64,000 bases of DNA. It comes from Solitalea lacus (GTDB taxonomy: Bacteria > Bacteroidota > Bacteroidia > Sphingobacteriales > Sphingobacteriaceae). The notes under the pieces were generated by a model that was not told the origin of the DNA, made no database searches, and was given only the letters and a program-made list of their open reading frames with translations. The DNA lies in assembly GCF_022014595.1 (NCBI RefSeq), contig NZ_CP091740.1, positions 1,786,200 through 1,850,199 of the forward strand, given 5' to 3'. Both the position numbers and the translations under genes were made by a program. Positions 17,575 through 25,270 of this stretch are shown in pieces (the first letter of the stretch is position 1; each line of letters opens with the position of its first letter).

Positions 17575-18939
17575 ATGAACGTACATTTTATTTCAATAGG
17601 CGGTAGTGCTATGCACAATCTGGCTATTGCATTACATAAGAAAGGATATAAAGTTACCGGTTCGGACGATGAGGTTTTTGAACCATCCAAGTCGCGCTTG
17701 GCCGCACATGGTTTATTGCCTGATTCAATTGGCTGGAATCCAGATAATATACATGCTGATTTAGACGCAATTATTTTAGGGATGCATGCACGTGCAGAAA
17801 ATCCGGAGCTGATTAAGGCAAAAGAACTGGGATTGAAAATATATTCCTACCCTGAATACATTTATGAACAATCAAAAAACAAAACCCGTGTAGTAATTGG
17901 CGGTAGTCATGGTAAAACTACCATAACAGCTATGATTTTACATGTGTTGCATCAAAATAATATTGATTGCGATTATTTGGTTGGAGCGCAGCTGGCTGGA
18001 TTTGATACCATGGTGCGAATTACGGAAAAAGCTCCGGTGATGATTATTGAAGGCGATGAGTACTTATCTTCTCCAATTGATCGCCGACCAAAATTTCACC
18101 TTTATAAAGCCAATTTGGCAATTCTGAGTGGTATTGCTTGGGATCATATTAACGTTTTTCCAACATTTGCTAATTATGTTGAACAATTCAAAATCTTTTT
18201 AGATACCATTCAACCAAATGGTTTTCTTGCATATTGCGAGTTGGACCCGGAATTAAAAAAACTAGTAGAAAACTATTCACATCCGATATTTAAAACTCAA
18301 GGATATGGCCTTCCTGAATTTAAAGTTGAAAACGGAATCACTACGCTGTTGACGGAAAATGGGGAGCTTAAGCTTGAAGTTTTTGGGGAGCATAACTTGA
18401 TGAATTTGAATGGTGCCCGTTTAATTTGCAATCAATTAGGAGTAAGTAACGCAGATTTTTATAAAGCGATTTCAAGTTTTAAAGGAGCAGCCAAACGTTT
18501 GGAGTTTGTTGATGGTAATGAGAAAACTGTTGTTTACAAAGACTTTGCTCATTCGCCATCAAAATTGAAAGCCACAACTGCTGCAATGAAAGCGCAATTC
18601 CCCCAGAGACGACTAATTGCTGCTATGGAACTGCATACTTTTAGCAGTTTGAATAAGAGCTTTTTGAATGAGTATGATGGAGCTATGGCTACAGCAGACG
18701 AAGCTTTGGTGTACTTCAACCATCACACAATTGAGCATAAAAAATTGGATCCAATTACAGAAGAGCAAGTTAAACAGGCATTTAACTCTGATAATATTAA
18801 GGTGTTTACCAATTCGCAAGAATTAGAACAGTATTTATTAGCACAGACTTGGGACAATGCCAACCTCTTGTTAATGAGTTCAGGCAACTTTGATGGGATT
18901 GACTTTAAGGATCTGGCAGCTCACTTGCTGAAAAAGTAA
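17575..18939 (+). CDS. mpl: UDP-N-acetylmuramate:L-alanyl-gamma-D-glutamyl-meso-diaminopimelate ligase
   Basis: The 454-residue product is a Mur ligase. It opens with the glycine-rich VHFISIGGSAMHNLAIALHKKGY, has the ATP-binding P-loop VVIGGSHGKTTITAM at about residues 107-119, the metal-site Glu in MIIEGDEYLSSPIDRRPKF, and the DFAHSPSKL motif. These features are typical of Mpl rather than MurC, which has different surroundings around EGDEY. Mpl re-attaches tripeptide from recycled murein to UDP-MurNAc in the cytoplasm. The gene is 70 bases behind the DinB-like gene and is closed by a strong terminator. Confidence 0.88.
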   Translation: MNVHFISIGGSAMHNLAIALHKKGYKVTGSDDEVFEPSKSRLAAHGLLPDSIGWNPDNIHADLDAIILGMHARAENPELIKAKELGLKIYSYPEYIYEQSKNKTRVVIGGSHGKTTITAMILHVLHQNNIDCDYLVGAQLAGFDTMVRITEKAPVMIIEGDEYLSSPIDRRPKFHLYKANLAILSGIAWDHINVFPTFANYVEQFKIFLDTIQPNGFLAYCELDPELKKLVENYSHPIFKTQGYGLPEFKVENGITTLLTENGELKLEVFGEHNLMNLNGARLICNQLGVSNADFYKAISSFKGAAKRLEFVDGNEKTVVYKDFAHSPSKLKATTAAMKAQFPQRRLIAAMELHTFSSLNKSFLNEYDGAMATADEALVYFNHHTIEHKKLDPITEEQVKQAFNSDNIKVFTNSQELEQYLLAQTWDNANLLLMSSGNFDGIDFKDLAAHLLKK

Positions 18940-18957
18940 TTTCAATAATCTTTATTG

Positions 18958-18990
18958 AGCACTGTCAAATTTTGGCAGTGCTTTTTTTCT
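18958..18990 (+). terminator. Intrinsic terminator after mpl
   Basis: Hairpin GCACTGTCAAA/TTTGGCAGTGC (18959-18981, one G-T pair) followed by a run of seven or more T. Confidence 0.8.
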
Positions 18991-19120
18991 GAAAAAAATG
19001 GTTTCAGTAATATTATGTAGCCAATGAAGGTGTCTATTCGCTGAAAGTTTCCAGGCGCTGAATCCGGTTAGAGTAGGAAGTAACTTATTTGTAGGTCATG
19101 ATATATAAGTAGATAATCTA

Positions 19121-19151
19121 TTTGCTACTTTATTACGGCTCGTTATCTTTG
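19121..19151 (+). promoter_or_regulatory. Promoter of ftsK (TTTG-N19-TATCTTTG)
   Basis: TTTG at 19121-19124 and TATCTTTG at 19144-19151 are separated by 19 bases, an exact match to the Bacteroidota consensus. The ATG of ftsK follows at 19169, so the leader would be very short (about 10 nt). Confidence 0.7.
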
Positions 19152-19168
19152 AAAGATATTTTTTTTAA

Positions 19169-21727
19169 ATGCAAGAACGTACTAACCGTTTTAGAAACGA
19201 AGTAAAAGAACCTCAGGCAGAGAAAATTAGCCCCAAAGTCAAAATCAAATATCCCTCTAAGCAAGATGAGGAAAAGAAGCCGTTTTTCAGTGTGCCGGAA
19301 GTTAATCCGAAAGCAGTGAAAATTATTGGCTTGTTTTTACTCATCATGTCAGTGTATGTTTTGGTTGCATTTACATCTTATGTTTTAACTTGGGATGAAG
19401 ACCAAAGTGTGGTAATGAAAATGACTTGGAGCAAAATATTTTCTCCGCAAGAAAATCCGGTTGAAAATTGGATGGGACTTTGGGGAGCAATGATTGCACA
19501 TCAATTCATTTATAAATGGTTTGGGGTAGCATCGTTTATCTTTGTTTTTGTGTTTTTTATTCTGGGCTACCGTTTATTGTTTAAAGTGACGGTTTTCCCC
19601 ATTGCAAAAGCGCTGGGTTATTCATTCTTCTTTTTGGTTTTTCTATCGCTCCTTGCAGGTTATTTAAATAGCTTTTTCAGCCCTGTTCCACATTTTCTGG
19701 AGGGAGTATTCGGGTATCAGCTTAATGTTTGGCTGGGTGCCACTTTAGGAAAAACAGGTATTTTAGGAATTATAATCTTTGCGGCTCTGGTATTTGTTAT
19801 TATTGCGTTCAACCCGGACTTTTCTCCTAAAAAGAAACCCGAAGTTGAAGCGGAGCCTGATCTGCCTCGACGAAACAGGTTTGAGGACAATGTTGATGAC
19901 CAGGAAATCGAGTTCACTCCACGTCGCGAATATTCATCAGCCAAAGGAGCAATAAAACCTAATCTTGCTTATTTAGAGGAAGAATTAGTGCCAGAGGTTA
20001 AAACCATAGAATTTGATCATGATTTGCCAGATACAGAGCTTATAGATGAGTTGGTTATAGAAGAACCTGAACAGTTGATGGAAGTTGACTTTCCTCCGGT
20101 TCAACAACCAGAAGAGGCACTGCCAATTGCCTCACCTCCAACGGAAGAACTGGAGTTAAGTATTGAGCAAACAGAAGAGGAGAAATTGGCTAACGACTTG
20201 GTGCAACAACATGGCGAATTTGATCCAACACTTGATTTAGCTTCTTACAAATACCCATCTATTGATTTGTTGGATAATCATGGTTCAAATAAAATTCATG
20301 TAGATCAGCAGGAGCTGGAAGCGAACAAAAATAAAATTGTAGATACATTGGGTCATTACGGCATTGAAATTGAAAAAATCAAAGCCACCATTGGTCCAAC
20401 CGTTACTCTGTATGAGATTATTCCTGCGCCAGGCGTTCGTATTTCTAAGATCAAAAATCTAGAGGATGATATTGCATTAAGTTTGGCAGCCTTGGGTATT
20501 CGTATTATTGCTCCAATTCCGGGTAAAGGAACAATCGGTATTGAAGTGCCTAATCAGCACCCTGAATTGGTGTCTATGCGTTCAATCATGGCAACAGAGA
20601 AGTTTCAGACTACTACAATGGATTTGCCAGTGGCCTTGGGTAAAACAATTTCAAATGAAGTGTTTGTAGCAGACCTGGCGAAAATGCCTCACTTGTTGAT
20701 GGCTGGAGCCACCGGACAAGGTAAGTCCGTAGGGATCAATGCACTTATTTCATCATTACTTTATAAAAAGCATCCTTCGCAGCTAAAGTTTGTATTTGTC
20801 GATCCGAAAAAAGTAGAATTAACGCTTTATAAAAAGATTGAACGTCATTTTCTAGCGAAGCTTCCTGGTGAAGGGGATGCAATTATTACAGATACCAAAA
20901 AAGTGGTTTACACTCTCAATTCGTTGTGTATTGAGATGGATAACCGCTACGAGCTTTTGAAAGATGCCGGGGTTCGTAACCTGAAGGAATATAACCAGAA
21001 GTTTATTTCCAGAAGATTAAATCCAGAAAACGGACATCGTTATTTACCTTACATAGTTTTGGTGATCGATGAGTTTGCCGATTTGATTATGACTGCCGGT
21101 AAGGAAGTGGAAACTCCGATTGCCCGTTTGGCTCAGTTGGCTCGTGCTATTGGTATTCACTTGGTTATTGCAACACAACGACCGTCGGTAAACGTAATTA
21201 CAGGTATTATCAAGGCAAACTTCCCTGCGCGTCTGGCATTTAGGGTTACGGCTAAAATTGACTCCCGCACCATTCTGGATGCCGGAGGTGCTGACCAGTT
21301 AATAGGTAGGGGAGATATGTTGTTTTCTACAGGAGCGGACTTAATTCGTCTTCAATGTGCGTTTTTGGACACTCCGGAAGTGGAGAAAATTTGTGAATAC
21401 ATTGGCTCACAAAGAGGGTATACAAGCGCATATGAATTGCCTGAATACGTAGGAGAAGATGGAGAAGGTGCTGTTAAGGATTTTGATCCGAGTGATCGAG
21501 ATGCATTGTTTGAAGACGCCGCACGTTTAGTGGTGATTCATCAGCAGGGATCTACTTCATTAATTCAGCGTAAATTAAAATTAGGTTATAACAGGGCCGG
21601 TCGTATTATTGACCAACTTGAAGCCGCTGGAATTGTTGGTCCTTTTGAAGGAAGTAAAGCTCGCGAAGTACTATATCCGGATGAATATTCGTTAGAACAA
21701 TACCTCAATACTTTAAACGGAAAATAG
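19169..21727 (+). CDS. ftsK: DNA translocase FtsK/SpoIIIE
   Basis: The 852-residue product has four predicted membrane helices between about residues 50 and 215, an acidic Pro/Glu-rich linker (about 220-355), and the conserved motor: Walker A AGATGQGKSVGI near residue 512, the segment FVDPKKVELTLYKKIERH, Walker B LVIDEFADLIM, and IATQRPSVNVITGIIK. The C-terminal gamma winged helix (IQRKLKLGYNRAGRIIDQLE) reads the polar KOPS-type sequences on DNA. It pumps chromosome ends through the division septum and activates XerCD. It has its own consensus promoter; the LolA-like gene follows 79 bases behind. Confidence 0.95.
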   Translation: MQERTNRFRNEVKEPQAEKISPKVKIKYPSKQDEEKKPFFSVPEVNPKAVKIIGLFLLIMSVYVLVAFTSYVLTWDEDQSVVMKMTWSKIFSPQENPVENWMGLWGAMIAHQFIYKWFGVASFIFVFVFFILGYRLLFKVTVFPIAKALGYSFFFLVFLSLLAGYLNSFFSPVPHFLEGVFGYQLNVWLGATLGKTGILGIIIFAALVFVIIAFNPDFSPKKKPEVEAEPDLPRRNRFEDNVDDQEIEFTPRREYSSAKGAIKPNLAYLEEELVPEVKTIEFDHDLPDTELIDELVIEEPEQLMEVDFPPVQQPEEALPIASPPTEELELSIEQTEEEKLANDLVQQHGEFDPTLDLASYKYPSIDLLDNHGSNKIHVDQQELEANKNKIVDTLGHYGIEIEKIKATIGPTVTLYEIIPAPGVRISKIKNLEDDIALSLAALGIRIIAPIPGKGTIGIEVPNQHPELVSMRSIMATEKFQTTTMDLPVALGKTISNEVFVADLAKMPHLLMAGATGQGKSVGINALISSLLYKKHPSQLKFVFVDPKKVELTLYKKIERHFLAKLPGEGDAIITDTKKVVYTLNSLCIEMDNRYELLKDAGVRNLKEYNQKFISRRLNPENGHRYLPYIVLVIDEFADLIMTAGKEVETPIARLAQLARAIGIHLVIATQRPSVNVITGIIKANFPARLAFRVTAKIDSRTILDAGGADQLIGRGDMLFSTGADLIRLQCAFLDTPEVEKICEYIGSQRGYTSAYELPEYVGEDGEGAVKDFDPSDRDALFEDAARLVVIHQQGSTSLIQRKLKLGYNRAGRIIDQLEAAGIVGPFEGSKAREVLYPDEYSLEQYLNTLNGK

Positions 21728-21806
21728 TTATTATCCTTAGATTTGCATTCGCTTTAAACAAAACGACTTGTGATAAGTCTATAAATTATAAGAATCAATA
21801 AACGGA

Positions 21807-22460
21807 ATGAAAAAATCATTTTTAATCTCGGCTTTGGTGATGGTGGTTTCGGCTGCAGGTTTTGCCCAGTCGCCGGCGGAAAAACAAGCAAAAGATATTT
21901 TGACAGGCGTAAGTGCTAAATATCGTTCTCTAGATGGTATTAAAACAGACTTTTCTTACACGCTCGAAAATCCTTCTGAAAAAATCAATGAAACGCAGAA
22001 TGGTACTTTGTATATTAAACAAAAAACGAATAAGTACAAGGTGATTTTAGGTGGAACTGAATTATTTAGTGACGGCAAACTTTCATACACTTACCTGAAA
22101 GATGCTAAGGAAATTCAGATAAATAATTTGGAGAAAAATGGTGAAGGCCTTAATCCTGCACAGATTTTCACTATTTATGAAAAGGGATTTAAATACCTTT
22201 TAAAAGGAGAGAAGAAAGATGGAGCTTCGATTGTTCAATTAATTGACCTTGTGCCATTGTCGACCAAGCAGTTCTCAAAGATTGAACTTTCTGTTGATAA
22301 GAAATTGAAGCAATTAAAGCAGATTAAGATTTTTGATAAAAATGGCAACCGTTATACATACAAAGTGAAGACCTTTGTCCAAAATCCAAAGGTTGATGAT
22401 ACGTTCTTTGCATTTGATAAAAAGAAATTCCCTGGAGTTGAAGTGGTTGATTTGAGATAA
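21807..22460 (+). CDS. LolA-like outer membrane lipoprotein carrier protein
   Basis: The 217-residue product has a signal peptide (MKKSFLISALVMVVSAAGFAQS) and a LolA-type fold: KDILTGVSAKYRSLDGIKTDFSYTLE, the GTLYIKQKTNKYKV strand region, and FSKIELSVDKKLKQLKQIKIFDKNGNRYTYKV. LolA picks up lipoproteins released by LolCDE in the periplasm and delivers them to the outer membrane. Bacteroidota homologues are divergent and lack a recognised LolB partner. The position directly behind ftsK is a conserved arrangement in many bacteria, which supports the call. A terminator follows. Confidence 0.85.
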   Translation: MKKSFLISALVMVVSAAGFAQSPAEKQAKDILTGVSAKYRSLDGIKTDFSYTLENPSEKINETQNGTLYIKQKTNKYKVILGGTELFSDGKLSYTYLKDAKEIQINNLEKNGEGLNPAQIFTIYEKGFKYLLKGEKKDGASIVQLIDLVPLSTKQFSKIELSVDKKLKQLKQIKIFDKNGNRYTYKVKTFVQNPKVDDTFFAFDKKKFPGVEVVDLR

Positions 22461-22485
22461 CAACCTTCTCAATGTTACTTTTATT

Positions 22486-22520
22486 AAATCCCAAATGCTA
22501 TTTTAGTGTTTGGGATTTTA
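22486..22520 (+). terminator. Intrinsic terminator after the LolA-like gene
   Basis: Perfect 10-bp arms AAATCCCAAA (22486-22495) and TTTGGGATTT (22509-22518), followed by a T/A run. Confidence 0.7.
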
Positions 22521-22653
22521 AATTTACTCTACTATGAAAATATGTATTTTAATTGTTGCTATTGGTATTCAGTTAAAGAATTTGTTAGTAAAGTTGATTT
22601 ATGAAAATCTTAATCGTTTATCAAATATTCATTACCTCAATTATTTCAAATTA

Positions 22654-22929
22654 ATGCTTTCCATTACTAATCATACATTAGAGAAACTAGAAACATTGCT
22701 TCGTGATTTGGAATATAAAGTACGTTACGAAAAAGGAAACTTTAAGTCGGGAGCTTGTTTACTCCAATCGACCAAAGTGGTGGTGGTAAATAAATTCATC
22801 ACCCTCGAACAAAAAATAAATGCCTTGGTAGAAATTGTAAAGCAAATTAAAGCTGATGAAAGTTTGTTGGATGAAAAACAAAAGGCATTTTATTTGAGTT
22901 TGAAACAAATTAGATTAGAGCTTGAATAA
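22654..22929 (+). CDS. Conserved small hypothetical protein of Bacteroidota
   Basis: The 91-residue product contains LEKLETLLRDLEYKVRYEKGNFKSGACLLQSTKVVVVNKF, a block recognisable in short Bacteroidota proteins of unknown function. It is soluble, with no signal or membrane helix, and has a beta-strand-rich middle with helical ends. The ATG at 22654 is chosen because the conserved block begins there; the frame is open for 40 more codons upstream, but that stretch is hydrophobic, not conserved-looking and runs into the terminator region. It lies 28 bases upstream of the MBL-fold hydrolase gene and is probably co-transcribed with it. Confidence 0.65.
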   Translation: MLSITNHTLEKLETLLRDLEYKVRYEKGNFKSGACLLQSTKVVVVNKFITLEQKINALVEIVKQIKADESLLDEKQKAFYLSLKQIRLELE

Positions 22930-22957
22930 TAGAAATCCAAAGTTCTTTAACTAAGCA

Positions 22958-23719
22958 ATGAAAATAACCTTTCTCGGAACCGGAACATCACAGGGAGTAC
23001 CTGTTATAGCGTGTGATTGCCACGTATGTACATCGGCTGATCCTCGTGATACCCGATTACGATCTTCTGTCTTAATTGAATGGAATGGTTCAACGGTGGT
23101 CATTGACTGTGGTCCCGACTTTCGATATCAAATGCTTCGGGCAGGGGTAAAAAAGCTGGATGCTATTGTGTTTACGCATGAGCATAAGGATCATATTGCC
23201 GGACTTGATGATGTGCGTGCGTTTAATTTCAAGCATGACCGAGAAATGGATGTTTTTGCAGCCCCTCGGGTGCAAGAAGCTGTAATAAGAGAATTTGCCT
23301 ATGTATTTGCATCAATAAAGTATCCTGGTATCCCCAAAATCAATTTGATAGAAATTGGCAACAAGTCATTTAATGTACATGGTATGGAGTTTATTCCTAT
23401 TGAGGTAATGCATTATAAATTGCCGGTCTTTGGGTTTCGTATAGGTGATTTTACCTACATCACTGATATGAAAACTATTAAGGATGAGGAAAAGGAAAAG
23501 ATAAGAGGAACAAAGGTCTTGGTTTTAAATGCATTGCAGCGAGAAAGCCACGTTTCACATTTGACTTTGGATGAGGCAGTTGCTTTGGCTGTAGAAATAG
23601 GAGCAGAGCAAACCTATTTTACCCATATCAGCCATCGACTAGGTAAACATGCTGATGTGGAAACTGAATTGCCTTCGGGAGTAGATCTGGCCTATGATAA
23701 TATGGTAATAAACATGTAG
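22958..23719 (+). CDS. MBL-fold metal-dependent hydrolase, PhnP-like
   Basis: The 253-residue product opens with MKITFLGTGTSQGVPVIACDCHVC. It has a CxCxxC cluster near residues 19-24, which in PhnP-type proteins forms a structural zinc site, and the metallo-beta-lactamase motif THEHKDHIAGLDD that binds two catalytic metal ions, with later His residues in EVMHYKLPV and THISHRLG. PhnP hydrolyses cyclic ribose phosphates; in Bacteroidota such proteins are widespread outside phosphonate operons and the substrate is not established. A phosphodiesterase role in the cytoplasm is likely. The gene meets a convergent minus-strand gene only three bases behind its stop. Confidence 0.85.
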   Translation: MKITFLGTGTSQGVPVIACDCHVCTSADPRDTRLRSSVLIEWNGSTVVIDCGPDFRYQMLRAGVKKLDAIVFTHEHKDHIAGLDDVRAFNFKHDREMDVFAAPRVQEAVIREFAYVFASIKYPGIPKINLIEIGNKSFNVHGMEFIPIEVMHYKLPVFGFRIGDFTYITDMKTIKDEEKEKIRGTKVLVLNALQRESHVSHLTLDEAVALAVEIGAEQTYFTHISHRLGKHADVETELPSGVDLAYDNMVINM

Positions 23720-23722
23720 TTG

Positions 23723-24301
23723 TTATTCCAAGTGTGGCCCTCTGGGGTATTCTCCCGCATTCTCAAGACTCATTGAAGTGTTAAATGAGTTAAGTTGTTT
23801 GCTAATAATTTTATAGAAATATTTTACCCTGCGTGTAAATTCGGTATTCCGTTTATTTTTTAAGTAAGCTGCATAATCTTCATCAATACTTACTTTAGCT
23901 GCTGAATTTGAAGTGTACTGTGATTTCTCGTATAACTTTCCTTTAAAATCCTCAATTTTATAAATATAAGCATTGTCGTAAATCTTAACGTAAATGTTGT
24001 AATCATACACTATTCTATTCAAATTATTCAGATCCATCATATTGAAATCCAAAGTCCCCTTTGCATGGATTAAACTATCAGTTTTGTTGCTGGCATTAAG
24101 GGGGGTGTTTTGAGTGGGGAAATTCTTAAGTATCCATTGTTTCGCCCGTACGTATAGTGTGTCTTTAGAAGTGTTATTGACAAAAACAGTATCCGTATAG
24201 GTAATTCTTTTGTTTATTAGTGGAAACTCAATTGACTGACCACTAGATTGGATAGAAATAAAAAGATAAAAAACGAATAGGTAAATTGATCGAGTAGTCA
24301 T
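23723..24301 (-). CDS. Secreted DUF4468 protein
   Basis: The 192-residue product has a signal peptide (MTTRSIYLFVFYLFISIQSSGQS) and then the DUF4468 pattern seen also at 3278-4399: the strand IEFPLINKRITYTDTV, the helix DTLYVRAKQWILKNF, the GTLDFNM strand and a YNIYVKIYDNAYIYKIEDF core. Unlike the other copy it has no coiled-coil tail and ends after a basic helix (NTEFTRRVKYFYKIISKQL). It is likely periplasmic and of unknown function. It lies 11 bases behind another small exported protein gene on the same strand, with which it probably forms an operon. Confidence 0.75.
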   Translation of the reverse strand: MTTRSIYLFVFYLFISIQSSGQSIEFPLINKRITYTDTVFVNNTSKDTLYVRAKQWILKNFPTQNTPLNASNKTDSLIHAKGTLDFNMMDLNNLNRIVYDYNIYVKIYDNAYIYKIEDFKGKLYEKSQYTSNSAAKVSIDEDYAAYLKNKRNTEFTRRVKYFYKIISKQLNSFNTSMSLENAGEYPRGPHLE

Positions 24302-24312
24302 TTTTCAAAAAT

Positions 24313-24720
24313 CTAGGGTTTTGTTTTCTTAAAAACCAATGGGCCCGTGTTGCCCTGCTCATCTTTGTAAATACCTCTTAAGGTTTTTCCATCCGGAGTT
24401 AGTTCTAAAATGTGTTCACCGGAAAGAGCCCATCCGGGGATAGCTTGTGTAACCTTAACTTTGTAAGTTACTTTATTGCCATTTATTATCCCTTCTCCAA
24501 CTTCAACCATTGGTGTACCCTTAAACTCCAAATAGTGGGCTACTTTTATTTTGTTTGCCTCCTGAGAAAATATTACGTAGCAATGCTGAAAATTTACAGA
24601 GTTTGAATCAGCCCATAAACCACTAATGTTTGTGGCTTGTTGACGGCCTTTGTTAAAAGCGAAAAGCAAGAAAGTTCCGTTGAGCAGAATTAGTGGAACA
24701 ATTATTTTAGTAAGTTTCAT
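24313..24720 (-). CDS. Hypothetical exported protein
   Basis: The 135-residue product begins with a hydrophobic signal or anchor (MKLTKIIVPLILLNGTFLLFAFNKG). The remaining part is predicted mostly beta-strand, with ISGLWADSNSVNFQHCYVIFSQEANKIKVAHYLEFKGTPMVEVGEG and GEHILELTPDGKTLRGIYKDEQGNTGPLVFKK, resembling the pattern of small lipocalin-like Bacteroidota proteins that measure a change from a reference state. No named family can be given with confidence. It is upstream of and close to the DUF4468 gene. Confidence 0.6.
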   Translation of the reverse strand: MKLTKIIVPLILLNGTFLLFAFNKGRQQATNISGLWADSNSVNFQHCYVIFSQEANKIKVAHYLEFKGTPMVEVGEGIINGNKVTYKVKVTQAIPGWALSGEHILELTPDGKTLRGIYKDEQGNTGPLVFKKTKP

Positions 24721-24793
24721 TGATTTTGGTTGAAGCTTCTAAAATAATTATTTTAATGAAACAACGAATAGGTAAGCGGATGATAGCAAATAA

Positions 24794-25090
24794 TTATCCC
24801 TGAGTTAAAAAGCATACAGAGTCTTCTAAGGCTTCTACAGAATGCAATATTTCAGTTGGAATATCTGTATGGTCATACCTGGAAAGTTCTATATTCTTAT
24901 CATCTTCCTTGTACACTACTTTACCATTAATAACAGTTAATCTGCTTGGCAAATGCGTTTTGTGCTCTTTTAGTGTCATTCCCTTTTTAAAAGTAAGAAC
25001 CAACACTCTAAAGTGATCACCCGCATGCAGTGCACCTGCCATTGGATGGCTGGATGTTTCCAGTTTATGCAGTAAATCTTTAATAATCAT
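24794..25090 (-). CDS. Small cupin-like protein
   Basis: The 98-residue product looks like a single-domain cupin: a strand with FRVLVLTFKKGMTLKEHKTHLPSRLTVINGKV, where a Glu-His pair and a later His give a possible metal site, and a second half with DIPTEILHSVEALEDSVCFLT that carries another His. Many such proteins are sugar isomerases, metal sensors or unknowns; the fold cannot assign one. It stands alone between the exported-protein gene and the terminator of the efflux operon. Confidence 0.6.
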   Translation of the reverse strand: MIIKDLLHKLETSSHPMAGALHAGDHFRVLVLTFKKGMTLKEHKTHLPSRLTVINGKVVYKEDDKNIELSRYDHTDIPTEILHSVEALEDSVCFLTQG

Positions 25091-25204
25091 CTTTAAAGAG
25101 TTAAATCGATTAAAAAGAAGAAAGCTGGCAATTCAACCTTAAGTTACCAATTATTAGTCCCTTTTTATAATATTTTGTTCATGAGTTGATTCTGCGGTTT
25201 GAGC

Positions 25205-25240
25205 AAAAAAAAAGCCCCCGTTCCATATAAGAACGAGGGC
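25205..25240 (-). terminator. Intrinsic terminator of the RND efflux operon
   Basis: 10-bp arms GCCCCCGTTC and GAACGAGGGC with one mismatch. Read on the minus strand the stem is followed by nine T (A run at 25205-25213). It lies 30 bases behind the pump gene. Confidence 0.85.
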
Positions 25241-25270
25241 CAACTAACCACTTAAAACTAAAGAAAACCT

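Noticed and set aside
22534-22653. 40-codon upstream extension of the small conserved protein
   Set aside because: Hydrophobic but unlike a signal peptide, overlaps the region behind the LolA terminator, and the conserved block starts after the ATG at 22654.
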